Source: Chloroflexi bacterium HGW-Chloroflexi-2
GTDB lineage: Bacteria; Chloroflexota; Anaerolineae; Anaerolineales; Anaerolineaceae
Length of the DNA: 64,000 bases
NCBI GenBank assembly: GCA_002840735.1
Contig: PHBY01000009.1
Location: forward strand, 101,699 to 165,698
Reading direction: 5' to 3'
Positions 26,985-36,521 of this stretch are shown piece by piece. Both the position numbers and the translations under genes were made by a program. Positions within the stretch are counted from its first letter, which is position 1. The number at the start of each line of letters is the position of its first letter. The notes under the pieces were generated by a model that saw only the letters and a program-made list of their open reading frames with translations, was not told the DNA's origin and did no database searches.

Positions 26985-29498
26985 ATGGAATTTTCATACC
27001 CAAAACATGACGAAAAAATCAACCGTGGAACAGTAATTCAACTTATTGTTTCGGCACTTCAAAACAAAAAATTTGTTTTTGGGCGGCAATTAGCGCAAAA
27101 ATGGTTGTCTTATTATCCTGGTGATCTCACCGTCCAGTATTATTTAGCCTTGTTTTATCAAAAAGAGAATCAGCTTGAATTAGCAGCCGATGTAACCAGA
27201 AAAATTATTGAGACCGATCCCGAATATTTGTCGGCTCATGAGCTTTTTGTAACCTTACCTATTGCGGATGAAGAAAAAGATCTCTCATCGGCTTGTATTC
27301 ATGTTTTGGGTGGAGTCACCAAAAATAAAAGTGCCTTACCTGCCTGGGGTCCTGCTTTGCGCGTTGTAAAGAAATCGATTGGCAAAGAAAAATTTGATAA
27401 CGCCGGTGATTTAATGGTGAGGATATTATCATTGAAATTAGATAATCCAATCATCAATTTGTTTCACCTAAAATCTATATATTTCCAGAAGGATGCTAAT
27501 TCAGTTAGAAATTTAGCAGAGATTTATCACAACAAATGGCCGAACACTTTATTTTATAAGTTGATCCTGGCTGAACAATTACTGGAAAGTGGTGAAGAAG
27601 AAGAAGCAGTAAATTTACTACATGATTGTGTGGCGAAAGATTCATCCGGTCAAATTGCGCGTAGATTGTGGGGAGACCAACATGTTTTCTTGCCATTATG
27701 GCCTGATGAGCTGAGTGTTCGATTTGACTTTCAGGTTCCTGGAGAGGTTGCCTCTGACATGGGATGGAACCGTTTGCCAGAAGGTAAATTTGAAGAATCG
27801 AATTATGTTTATGGTGATCAGACAGAAGAACCATCGAAAAGTTTTTCCGGTGAACCACGCAGCAAAGCGTTTATGGAAGCTGAAAAAGAATTTCAGCGGA
27901 TTGCAAAATCGATTAAGAAGGATTTTAGTGGGAAATTAGATGGTCGCTTTCCAGTCTATGTAATCATGACAACCAAAACTGGAATGATCCAGCAGTATGG
28001 TCAACAGACATATAACGTGATCACCCAATCCATGTCACAGATCAATCAAGTTCTACAGAAAAAATCCGGATGGGATAGTTTAATTTTCATACCTGATGAC
28101 TCAAAAACACAACAAAAGTTAAACCTTGCTCCGATTACAGTAATTGATCCATGGAAAATCAAATTAGCAATCCATGATTTGGATAAAATGCTGGCCAAAA
28201 GAGGTGAGAGAATTGGCGCAATGTTAATTGTTGGAGGTAATGAGGTAGTGCCATTCCACCGCTTACCAAATCCAACAGATGATGTTGATGACGAAATTTA
28301 TTCTGATAATCCATATGGTAGTTTGGATAATAACTATTTTGTCACCAGTTGGCCATTAGGTCGAGTTATTGGTGAAAAAGGACAGGACGCAGGTTTACTC
28401 ATTCAACAGTTACGACAAATCGTAAAATTTCACATGCAGCCGAAATCAGTCAACAAAGTATGGGAACGGATTGTCAGGTCCTTCACCAACATCTTTACCT
28501 ATAAATATTTATCAAGTTTCGGATATTCTGCATCCGTTTGGAAGAGATCATCAACGACCGTTTATAAAGCTTTAGGAGAATCCAAATCCTTATATATTTC
28601 TCCAAACGGCAAAAAACAGTCTTTGACAAAACAAGATTTAGTGTCTGTTGACTTTGGTTATTTTAACCTGCATGGTTTAGTTGATCGTCCTGAATGGTAT
28701 GGGCAAAGAGATTATTTAGATCCACCTGGAAATGATTATCCTGTGGCTTTATCACCAGATGATTTGATTATTAATGGTAAAGCACCAAAAGTAGTTCTTA
28801 CGGAAGCCTGTTATGGCGGTCATGTTTTTGGAAAGAATGAAAACGAATCGATCGCCCTAAAATATTTATCACTTGGCACCAATGTCGTAATTGGCTCAAC
28901 CAGCACGTCCTATGGTTCGGTTGCACCACCACTGATTGCAGCAGATTTATTTGCTCAACTATTCTGGCAACATATCCGCGAAGGTTACCTGGTTGGCGAG
29001 TCGTTTCAAAGGGCTAAAATCTCCTTTGTTCAGGAAATGATGAATCGTCAGGGGTATCTGGATGGCGAAGATCAGAAGACTTTGATCCAGTTTGTTTATT
29101 ACGGTGATCCATTCTTTATTTATGAAGGCAAAGAAATCCAGATTAAACGTGTCAATTTAATTGATCGACCGGATAAAATCAGGACAATCTCGGATCATAA
29201 AAATGGAGGATCAAGCATGGATATTCCTGAAGAGACGATGCAACACGTAAAATCCACTTTAAAATCATATTTACCTGGTATTGATAATGCTGATGTAAAA
29301 ATGAGTCGACTACAAATTGGTTCATCGAGAACTGTAAGCGCTGATGGTCAGAAACAATCCAAACCAAAAGTGTTAAGTGATAAATTTATGGTTACTGTGC
29401 GGAATCCCATTCAGATTAATCAGAACCGGTATTATCAAATAGCTCGATTAACATTCGACAAAAAAGGCAGCGTTATCAAAGTGGCGATGTCCAGGTAA
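26985..29498 (+). CDS. TPR protein with C25 (gingipain/caspase-fold) cysteine peptidase domain
   Basis: This 837-residue protein has TPR-like helices at residues 15-215 and a clan CD peptidase domain at about 320-715. The C25 signature is visible: VGGNEVVPFHR, then SDNPYGSLDNNY and WPLGRV. The catalytic dyad is His563 in NLHG and Cys609 in EACYGG, matching the HG and (Q/E)-A-C-x-G motifs of caspases and gingipains. The late YYGDPF is also family-typical. The C-terminal 120 residues are of unknown function. There is no signal peptide, unlike secreted gingipains, so it should act in the cytoplasm. It is the last gene of the sigma-54 operon; the ATG follows aggagaaaac. Confidence 0.88.
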   Translation: MEFSYPKHDEKINRGTVIQLIVSALQNKKFVFGRQLAQKWLSYYPGDLTVQYYLALFYQKENQLELAADVTRKIIETDPEYLSAHELFVTLPIADEEKDLSSACIHVLGGVTKNKSALPAWGPALRVVKKSIGKEKFDNAGDLMVRILSLKLDNPIINLFHLKSIYFQKDANSVRNLAEIYHNKWPNTLFYKLILAEQLLESGEEEEAVNLLHDCVAKDSSGQIARRLWGDQHVFLPLWPDELSVRFDFQVPGEVASDMGWNRLPEGKFEESNYVYGDQTEEPSKSFSGEPRSKAFMEAEKEFQRIAKSIKKDFSGKLDGRFPVYVIMTTKTGMIQQYGQQTYNVITQSMSQINQVLQKKSGWDSLIFIPDDSKTQQKLNLAPITVIDPWKIKLAIHDLDKMLAKRGERIGAMLIVGGNEVVPFHRLPNPTDDVDDEIYSDNPYGSLDNNYFVTSWPLGRVIGEKGQDAGLLIQQLRQIVKFHMQPKSVNKVWERIVRSFTNIFTYKYLSSFGYSASVWKRSSTTVYKALGESKSLYISPNGKKQSLTKQDLVSVDFGYFNLHGLVDRPEWYGQRDYLDPPGNDYPVALSPDDLIINGKAPKVVLTEACYGGHVFGKNENESIALKYLSLGTNVVIGSTSTSYGSVAPPLIAADLFAQLFWQHIREGYLVGESFQRAKISFVQEMMNRQGYLDGEDQKTLIQFVYYGDPFFIYEGKEIQIKRVNLIDRPDKIRTISDHKNGGSSMDIPEETMQHVKSTLKSYLPGIDNADVKMSRLQIGSSRTVSADGQKQSKPKVLSDKFMVTVRNPIQINQNRYYQIARLTFDKKGSVIKVAMSR

Positions 29499-29500
29499 TA

Positions 29501-29529
29501 TTGTCACTGAAAGTTTGATCGCTTATAAT
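29501..29529 (+). promoter_or_regulatory. Sigma-70-type promoter of alaS
   Basis: ttgtca and tataat are separated by exactly 17 bases. The predicted start of transcription is near 29536, inside the left arm of the terminator that follows. The promoter begins two bases after the stop of the protease gene. Confidence 0.7.
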
Positions 29530-29530
29530 C

Positions 29531-29556
29531 ATGGGCAAATCGTTTTGCCCATTTTT
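29531..29556 (+). terminator. Terminator of the sigma-54 operon, overlapping the alaS start region
   Basis: A perfect nine-base-pair stem (atgggcaaa / tttgcccat) with a four-base loop is followed by five T residues. It should stop transcripts coming from the protease gene. Transcripts starting at the alaS promoter begin within the left arm and should largely escape it. Confidence 0.8.
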
Positions 29557-29569
29557 AATTGGAGTCTTC

Positions 29570-32302
29570 ATGGAAAAAATCTTTAGTGGAAATGATATTC
29601 GGAAATCTTTTATAGAATTTTTTAAAGAAAGAGGTCATACTGTTGTGGCGTCTTCTTCGCTGGTACCTGGAGGAGATGCCACATTATTGTTTACAAATGC
29701 GGGCATGGTCCAGTTTAAAGAAGTCTTCTTAGGGACTGATAAAAGGCCATATACACGTGCAGTGAACTCCCAAAAATGTATGCGTGTAGCTGGAAAGCAT
29801 AATGATCTTGATGATGTTGGGCGGGATGATTGGCATCATACTTTTTTTGAAATGCTCGGAAACTGGTCCTTTGGCGATTATTACAAAAAAGAAGCAATAG
29901 GTTGGGCGTGGGAGCTCCTCACATCTGTGTGGGGGTTGGATAGGACAAAATTGTGGGTGACCGTCTTCCAGGATGAAAAAAATGAGATTCCAACGGATAC
30001 AGAAGCAGCAGATATTTGGCTTTATCAACCGGGAATGGAAGAAGATCATGTTTTATTCTTTGGAAGAAAAGAGAATTTTTGGGAAATGGCGGATACCGGT
30101 CCATGTGGACCCTGTTCTGAGATTCACATAGACCGGGGGGAAGCTTTCTGTGATAAAAAAGGAGTCCCTGGCCATGTTTGTAAAGTAAACGGGGATTGCA
30201 ATCGCTTCCTGGAATTATGGAACAATGTTTTTATACAATACAATCGATTGAATGAAACTGAATTGGAACCCCTTCCAGCAACACATGTTGATACTGGAAT
30301 GGGATTCGAGAGAATTGTTTCAGTACTTCAGAATGTCGATTCAAATTACAAAATTGATCTTTTGGCGAATTTAATTAAACAGGTTCAAAATCTAACCGGG
30401 ATGAGTGAAAAGGAAGTCTATTCAAACTATACTCCTTATCGCGTTATTTCCGATCATGCACGTGCAGCCACCTTTTTGATTGCAGATGGAGTCGTCCCTG
30501 GAAATACTGGTAGAAATTATGTCTGCCGTATGATTATTCGTCGTGCTGCTCGTTTTGGTGGAAAAATTGGATTAAACAAACCATTTTTAGCCGCAATAGC
30601 CAATGAGGTGATAAAAAGTTATGGTGAAGCATACCCGGAACTGGTTCGAAATCGGGAAACTATTCTCGCCAATCTCACCAGGGAAGAAGAACGCTTTCAG
30701 AAAACTTTGGAAGCTGGACTCAGCAACCTTGAGGAAATTTTTGAATCGCTCAAAAATACAAATGAAATGATTGTTTCAGGAAACGAAGCATTCGAACTTT
30801 ACGCTACTCATGGTCTTCCCCTTGAAATTACCAAAGATATTGCTCGTGAACAAGGATTTGAAGTTGATGAAATCGGATTCAAGAATGCCATGGAGCAACA
30901 TCGATTGGATTCAGGAGCTGGAAAAAATTTCGGTGTCATGGGTAATGATGATGTTGATAATTATCGATACGTTTTTGATCAACTTGTGAAAAATGAAAAA
31001 ATTTCGAAAGATGGTGTGCAATACGACCCTTACCATGATTTAGCATTTGAATCAGAAATTCTTGCATTATTTAAAGAGGGTGATGCTATTGAAGCAGCGT
31101 TACCAGGTGATCAGATTGAAATACTGTTACCAAAAACAAGTTTTTACGTGGAATCAGGTGGGCAGGTTGCTGATACTGGTCTCATCCACTCTTTAGATGA
31201 TGAATTTGAAATTGAAGTTCTCGGAATTCGTAGACCTGCAGCTGGAATGATTGTCCATATCGGTAAGGTAATCAAAGGAAAACCAAAAGTTTATAAAAAA
31301 GTTTTGGCGTCCGTCGATGGACAAAGACGAATGGATATCATGAGAAACCATACTGCTACCCATCTCCTTCATGCAGAATTACATAGAGTTTTAGGTGTTC
31401 ATGCCAGACAAGCAGGTTCACTTGTTGCTCCCGACCGATTGCGATTCGATTTTACCCATCCTGATGGATTATCTGCGGATCAATTGGAAGATATCGAAAA
31501 AGGAGTCAATAAAGCCATTTTGGAAAACCATCATCTCAATATCACTCATAAATCTTTGAATGAAGCAATTTCGGAAGGCGCAATGGCGCTTTTCGGTGAA
31601 AAGTATGGTGAAATTGTGCGTACCATAACAATTGGCAATCAGGAAATTTTTTCTTATGAATTGTGTGGTGGTACTCATGTTGATGAAACAGGAGATATTG
31701 GCATGTTTATCATCACGAGCGAAGGCAGCGCTGCAGCCGGAATACGAAGAATAGAAGCAGTGACAGGACGAGCTGCTTATGATTTGGTGCAACGACGAAC
31801 AACTTTATTAAAAACAATTGCTGGCAATTTAAGCACATCAGTAGAAACTGTTGTTGTAAAAGTTGATGGTTTACAAAAAGAATTAGAGAACCTCCGCAGG
31901 GAAAATTCAAGACTGAGACAGTTGCTTGCCAAGGAAACCTTCATTAGGGAATTAGAAGAAGTTAGGATGATTAATGGTGTTCCCGTACATGGACAGATTT
32001 TACCTGGTGCAGATAATGAAGCTTTACGTTCTATGACAGATTTATTCAGAGAGAAATATTCATCAGGGGTTGTTGTTGTCGCCTCGATCATTGATGGAAA
32101 ACCAATGTTGGTCGCTTCTGTGACGGAAGATCTAGTAGCTCGTGGAATCCATGCAGGTAACCTGATTAAATATCTTGCAGGATTTGTAGGTGGCGGTGGT
32201 GGAGGGAAACCCACACTGGCACAAGCGGGTGGTAAAGATGCTCAGAAATTACCAATTGCCATATCAAAATTGTATGATTACATAAATGACAATCTAAAAT
32301 AA
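29570..32302 (+). CDS. alaS: Alanine--tRNA ligase
   Basis: Charges tRNA-Ala. The 910-residue length is normal. The class II catalytic core begins RKSFIEFFKERGHTVV and includes GDATLLFTNAGM and the active-site DTGMGFERI. The editing domain has HTATHLLHAEL and CGGTHVDETGDI, the zinc-binding histidines and cysteine. The C-terminal DHHA1 domain has GGGGGGKPTLAQAGGKD. The start was placed at MEKIFSG because ttggagtcttc precedes that ATG. The ORF-track start at 29531 lies inside the terminator hairpin. Confidence 0.98.
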   Translation: MEKIFSGNDIRKSFIEFFKERGHTVVASSSLVPGGDATLLFTNAGMVQFKEVFLGTDKRPYTRAVNSQKCMRVAGKHNDLDDVGRDDWHHTFFEMLGNWSFGDYYKKEAIGWAWELLTSVWGLDRTKLWVTVFQDEKNEIPTDTEAADIWLYQPGMEEDHVLFFGRKENFWEMADTGPCGPCSEIHIDRGEAFCDKKGVPGHVCKVNGDCNRFLELWNNVFIQYNRLNETELEPLPATHVDTGMGFERIVSVLQNVDSNYKIDLLANLIKQVQNLTGMSEKEVYSNYTPYRVISDHARAATFLIADGVVPGNTGRNYVCRMIIRRAARFGGKIGLNKPFLAAIANEVIKSYGEAYPELVRNRETILANLTREEERFQKTLEAGLSNLEEIFESLKNTNEMIVSGNEAFELYATHGLPLEITKDIAREQGFEVDEIGFKNAMEQHRLDSGAGKNFGVMGNDDVDNYRYVFDQLVKNEKISKDGVQYDPYHDLAFESEILALFKEGDAIEAALPGDQIEILLPKTSFYVESGGQVADTGLIHSLDDEFEIEVLGIRRPAAGMIVHIGKVIKGKPKVYKKVLASVDGQRRMDIMRNHTATHLLHAELHRVLGVHARQAGSLVAPDRLRFDFTHPDGLSADQLEDIEKGVNKAILENHHLNITHKSLNEAISEGAMALFGEKYGEIVRTITIGNQEIFSYELCGGTHVDETGDIGMFIITSEGSAAAGIRRIEAVTGRAAYDLVQRRTTLLKTIAGNLSTSVETVVVKVDGLQKELENLRRENSRLRQLLAKETFIRELEEVRMINGVPVHGQILPGADNEALRSMTDLFREKYSSGVVVVASIIDGKPMLVASVTEDLVARGIHAGNLIKYLAGFVGGGGGGKPTLAQAGGKDAQKLPIAISKLYDYINDNLK

Positions 32303-32325
32303 TCAATTTTTTCTTTGCAATTACA

Positions 32326-32357
32326 AAATCAGGTAGCACTATAGTTCCACCTGATTT
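32326..32357. terminator. Possible bidirectional terminator between alaS and the M17 peptidase gene
   Basis: A perfect nine-base-pair inverted repeat (aaatcaggt / acctgattt) with a 14-base loop lies between two convergent genes. The T tracts on either side are short, so it may be weak. Confidence 0.5.
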
Positions 32358-32403
32358 GTCTATAGTTTATTTGTTGCCACGGAATTATCGTATATTTTTG
32401 TGT

Positions 32404-33816
32404 TTAAACATTATTTAGATAGTCCAGCATTAATCTAATCCCAAAGCCATTCGCACCTTTTGGTTGATAATTTTCAGCCTTCGTACTGATGGCTGCACCA
32501 GCAATATCAATATGTGCCCATGGTACATCTGATTCAATAAATTGTTTTAAGAAAATGCCGCCCATAATGGGATGACCTTCACGGCCACCAGAATTCTTTA
32601 AATCTGCATCTTCGCCTTTGATAAATTCGAAATAATCATCATCCAAAGGCATCGGCCAGAGTCTCTCAAAAGTAATTTCGCCGGATTTAAATAATTGGTC
32701 TGAAAGTTCTGGGTTATTTGAAAAAAGACCAGCACGAATTTTTCCCAATGCCGTCACAATTCCTCCTGTTAATGTTGCAAAATCAATAATACATTGAGGT
32801 TGGAAATTGCGTTGTGCATAGGTTAAGCCATCTGCTAAAACTAATCTGCCTTCTGCATCGGTTGATAGAATTTCTACTGTTTTTCCCGATAAGGTCTTGA
32901 TTATATCGTCTGGTCGATAAGATTCGTGTGAAATCATGTTTTCAGCAGCACAAATAATACCAACAACATTCTTGGGGATCTTAAGCATAGAGGCTGCGAG
33001 AATTGTTGCCAAAACAGTGATTCCACCCATTTTATCGAATTTCATGCCTTTGATTCCATCAACCGTTTTTATTGAATAACCACCTGTGTCAAAAGTAATT
33101 GCTTTTCCGACAAGAACAATCGGTTTTTCATTGGTTGGATTTTCAGCATTGTATTCAAGCACAATCATTCTTGGCTGTGAGGTGCTACCTTTTCCGACAG
33201 AAAGAATTGCTTCAGCACCTATTCGTTCTAAGTCTTTTTCATCAAAAACTTTTACTTTTAAATTATATTTCTCAGCCAGTCCAACACAGATCTCAGCCAA
33301 AGCAGGTGGATTAATTACATTTCCAGGTAATTGACCTAACTCTCTGGCATAATTGACGATTGAGGAAATTTTCTGAATTTTTATTATTTCATTTTTAAGA
33401 GTGATTTCTTCGCTTCCTATCATCAAATTTATCTTCTCAACAGGTGATTCCTTTTTGAAATATTCAAAACTATAGTTTCCGAGGAAAAAACCTTCAAAAA
33501 ATGTGAATAAATCTGAGACCTGTAACGATTTTATTATTTCTTTTTGAAGAAATAGTTTCAGAATATTGTGTGATCTCAAAAATTTTGCCAGTATACCCCC
33601 AAGTTTTCTCCATCTGTCAGTGGACAATTTCTCTTTTTCGCCGGCATTCAGGATTAATTTCTTGCCGCCATTCCCTTCAGAAATATTTATTTCTCCAAAG
33701 GAATATTTTATTGGGGAGTCATCAATCGAATATTGAATTGATAGGTCAAAATATTCATGATGTTCTTTTGATTCATTGAACACTAATACAACCAATTCCG
33801 AAAATTCTACTTTCAT
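32404..33816 (-). CDS. M17-family leucyl aminopeptidase
   Basis: A cytosolic, two-metal, hexameric aminopeptidase. The 470-residue protein has a divergent N-terminal domain and a conserved C-terminal catalytic domain from about residue 165. It carries VGKAITFDTGGYSIK (metal and active-site lysine), FDKMGG, and STDAEGRLVLAD, close to the family signature NTDAEGRL. The ATG follows aggagaaaaa. It precedes the metallophosphoesterase gene on the map but is downstream of it in transcription, 15 bases apart. Confidence 0.95.
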   Translation of the reverse strand: MKVEFSELVVLVFNESKEHHEYFDLSIQYSIDDSPIKYSFGEINISEGNGGKKLILNAGEKEKLSTDRWRKLGGILAKFLRSHNILKLFLQKEIIKSLQVSDLFTFFEGFFLGNYSFEYFKKESPVEKINLMIGSEEITLKNEIIKIQKISSIVNYARELGQLPGNVINPPALAEICVGLAEKYNLKVKVFDEKDLERIGAEAILSVGKGSTSQPRMIVLEYNAENPTNEKPIVLVGKAITFDTGGYSIKTVDGIKGMKFDKMGGITVLATILAASMLKIPKNVVGIICAAENMISHESYRPDDIIKTLSGKTVEILSTDAEGRLVLADGLTYAQRNFQPQCIIDFATLTGGIVTALGKIRAGLFSNNPELSDQLFKSGEITFERLWPMPLDDDYFEFIKGEDADLKNSGGREGHPIMGGIFLKQFIESDVPWAHIDIAGAAISTKAENYQPKGANGFGIRLMLDYLNNV

Positions 33817-33831
33817 TTTTTCTCCTGTTCA

Positions 33832-34977
33832 TTAAGAATTAATTTTCCATTCAATAATTTCTGGTGAACATAAAAATCTTACCCTGGGAGCACCTAGACC
33901 TTCCAGTCCAATTCCTCTTGAAATATATAATAAAGTGTCATGAATTTGATAAAGTCCTTTTTGTAGTTTTCGCCCGTATAATGAGCCGGTAAAAATTGCT
34001 CCGATTATCGGAAGGCGAACCTGTCCGCCATGGGTGTGACCCGAAAGCATCAAATCGATTCTATCTTCTCTTCTAAGCTCATAAACCAGATCAGGTGAAT
34101 GGTAAAGAAGAATATTAATGTGGCCCTCTTGCAGTAAAGGAGGTAATTGCTTTATATCTATATGTGGTTGATGTGTACAGGTGATTCCGATGATGTTAAT
34201 ATTATTACCTCCATGATTTAATAAAATATTTGAATTATTGAGTCGCGTTGGATTTAGATTTTTCTCTATTATTTTTATTGTATCTTCGACATCTACAGCT
34301 GAACTTCCAGACACATAGTAAATAGGGGAAATTTTGTTAATTTGATTGAATATACTAATAATATTAGCAATTGCTTTGTTATCGCGAATGTTTGAGAGGT
34401 TTAGAAAATCCCCGGTAAAAAGAATAAATTCTGGTTTTCGACTCTCAACGATTCTTAATAGTTTCTTTTCCCTGATGCCAGGTTGCTCCAGATGAACATC
34501 GGAAATGTGTAAAAAATTAAAAGGTGAAGAAACGGTAGGAAATTTGTGATAAATCGTGGTAATTCTTAATTCTGATGGCTCTTGTATGAAACCATAGAAA
34601 ACGAGTAAAGATCCAAGAATTTGAAAAATCAGATTTATTGGGAATGAAAACCAAATAAACAATGCTCGTAAAAACAATAATACAAGTACTTGTGATTTAT
34701 AAGGACCAAATGAGATTTTTAATTTTGGCAGAAAACCGATTATTAAAGAATCAGTTACAGAAAAGAGGACTAAAAGGAGCCAATTCTCAATATTAAATAA
34801 TGAGAATACTCCTGCAGAAAGAAATAATAATATGAAAAACAAAAAAATTGAAATCTGATTAATTTTTTGAAGGTGTCTTAGTATTCTGTCAAAGGGGTTA
34901 CCTTCTTCTCCCGGAAATTTGTTTCGTGTAACAAAGCTCTTTTTGTCTTCTGGGTTAAGTACTCGAATTTTGGTCAT
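33832..34977 (-). CDS. Membrane-anchored metallophosphoesterase
   Basis: A 381-residue calcineurin-type phosphoesterase. Residues 40-140 contain several hydrophobic segments (such as ISIFLFFILLFLSAGVFSLF) that anchor it in the membrane. The catalytic domain begins near 155 with FLHISDVHLEQPG, then LFTGDFLN, and ends with LSGHTHGGQVRLP. These are the metal-binding motifs of the YkuE-like group, which act on lipid or nucleotide phosphoesters. The start codon has no clear ribosome-binding site and an out-of-frame ATG lies four bases upstream. Confidence 0.9.
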   Translation of the reverse strand: MTKIRVLNPEDKKSFVTRNKFPGEEGNPFDRILRHLQKINQISIFLFFILLFLSAGVFSLFNIENWLLLVLFSVTDSLIIGFLPKLKISFGPYKSQVLVLLFLRALFIWFSFPINLIFQILGSLLVFYGFIQEPSELRITTIYHKFPTVSSPFNFLHISDVHLEQPGIREKKLLRIVESRKPEFILFTGDFLNLSNIRDNKAIANIISIFNQINKISPIYYVSGSSAVDVEDTIKIIEKNLNPTRLNNSNILLNHGGNNINIIGITCTHQPHIDIKQLPPLLQEGHINILLYHSPDLVYELRREDRIDLMLSGHTHGGQVRLPIIGAIFTGSLYGRKLQKGLYQIHDTLLYISRGIGLEGLGAPRVRFLCSPEIIEWKINS

Positions 34978-35054
34978 CCATTTATTTTACATAAAGTTAG
35001 TTAAATCAAAAATCTCCTGAAAACCAGGAGATTTTTAATAAGAGTGATTGTTAA

Positions 35055-36521
35055 CTAACTATTCTTTTCTGGAATCCAGCAACACAATACCAGATCCTTT
35101 GCAGCTTTTACTTCGTCTAATCTACCAATTGGCGTGTTGTGAGGTGCAGATTTCAAAAGGTCAGGTTCATTCTTTGCTTCTTCTGCAATTTTCAACATGG
35201 CATCAGCAAATAAATCAAGTGTCTGTTTGCTTTCAGTTTCAGTTGGTTCGATCATTAGTGCTTCCGGAACGATGAGTGGGAAGTAGTTTGTCGGTGGATG
35301 GAAATTGTAATCCATCAAGCGTTTCGCTATATCCAGGGCATGGATACCAGGAGCATCAGGCCAGTGTCCTTCCAAGACAAACTCATGCATGCAAAGTCGA
35401 TCATAAGCCAACTTGTAGGTGTCTTTGAGTAATGTCATTAAATAATTGGCATTAAGGACTGATCCTTCGGCTATATTCTTGAGCCCTTCTTTGCCATACA
35501 TACTGATATATGTGTAGGCTCGGACCATCATACCAAAATGACCAAAAAAGGCTTTCATCCTGCCAATGCTCTTTGCCGGCTCAACAAAACCATACAATGG
35601 AGGATAATCCTCAGATCCTTCTTCAAGTATTCCTACAGTTGGACAGGGTAAGAAGTCTTCCAGATGTGCAGCCACGCCGACTGGGCCTGAACCTGGTCCG
35701 CCGCCACCGTGCGGTGTAGAGAATGTCTTGTGCAAATTGAAATGCATAATATCTATGCCAAGATCACCTGGACGAACAACACCTAACAAAGCGTTTAGGT
35801 TGGCACCATCACCATATACTAATCCACCAGCTTTGTGAACAATATTAATAACTTCAACTACATCCTGTTCAAAAAGACCCAACGTATTTGGATTGGTTAA
35901 CATCAAACCTGCTGTGTTTTCATCACAAACAGCCCGTAATGAATCAAGGTCGACGTTTCCATTTTTGTCTGTGGCAACAGGTACGACATCAAAACCACTC
36001 ATGGCCGAACTGGCAGGATTGGTTCCATGGGCTGAATCCGGGATGAGCATTTTAGTGCGTTTTGAATCATTGCGATCTTTGTGATACGCACGAATGATCA
36101 TCACACCAACATACTCACCATGCGCACCAGCTGCAGGCTGTAATGTAATCCCTGGAAAACCACTGATCTCTCCAAGCCAATTCTGGAGATCATACATCAG
36201 CGCAAGGCTACCCTGAACTGTCTCTACAGGTTGGAGTGGATGAACTTTTGCAAATCCTGTTAATCTGGCTGTGACCTCGTTGATGCGAGGATTGAATTTC
36301 ATCGTGCAGGATCCCAGCGGATAATATCCTGTATCGATACTATAATTTAGTTGTGATAGACGAGTGAAGTGTCTGATCACATCAATTTCTGATACTTCTG
36401 GCATAGGAAGTTCATCACGAAGAAATTCCTTCGGTACGTCAAATTCTGGAACATCACTGGACTGGAATTTTACACCAGTTCTGCCAGGAGATGAGATTTC
36501 AAAGATTGTAGGTTCAGTCAT
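35055..36521 (-). CDS. gcvPB: Glycine dehydrogenase (decarboxylating) subunit 2
   Basis: This is the PLP-binding half of the split P-protein of the glycine cleavage system. It decarboxylates glycine and passes the aminomethyl group to lipoyl-GcvH. The 488-residue length is normal. The PLP lysine lies in HFNLHKTFSTPHGGGGPGSGP. The N-terminal GSCTMKFNPR and LQPAAGAHGEYVG are also typical. The start follows caggaggtgacga and overlaps the gcvPA stop by eight bases, so the subunits are coupled. It is last in gcvH-gcvPA-gcvPB. Confidence 0.98.
   Translation of the reverse strand: MTEPTIFEISSPGRTGVKFQSSDVPEFDVPKEFLRDELPMPEVSEIDVIRHFTRLSQLNYSIDTGYYPLGSCTMKFNPRINEVTARLTGFAKVHPLQPVETVQGSLALMYDLQNWLGEISGFPGITLQPAAGAHGEYVGVMIIRAYHKDRNDSKRTKMLIPDSAHGTNPASSAMSGFDVVPVATDKNGNVDLDSLRAVCDENTAGLMLTNPNTLGLFEQDVVEVINIVHKAGGLVYGDGANLNALLGVVRPGDLGIDIMHFNLHKTFSTPHGGGGPGSGPVGVAAHLEDFLPCPTVGILEEGSEDYPPLYGFVEPAKSIGRMKAFFGHFGMMVRAYTYISMYGKEGLKNIAEGSVLNANYLMTLLKDTYKLAYDRLCMHEFVLEGHWPDAPGIHALDIAKRLMDYNFHPPTNYFPLIVPEALMIEPTETESKQTLDLFADAMLKIAEEAKNEPDLLKSAPHNTPIGRLDEVKAAKDLVLCCWIPEKNS

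Noticed and set aside
21622-29498. Type III-E CRISPR (gRAMP/TPR-CHAT) association of the TPR-protease pair
   Set aside because: The protease is C25-like rather than CHAT. There is no Cas7-fold gene, no RAMP-like gene and no repeat array in the window.
31777-32214. 145-aa minus-strand ORF inside alaS
   Set aside because: It is antisense to the conserved alaS C-terminus; its proline run mirrors the glycine-rich motif.
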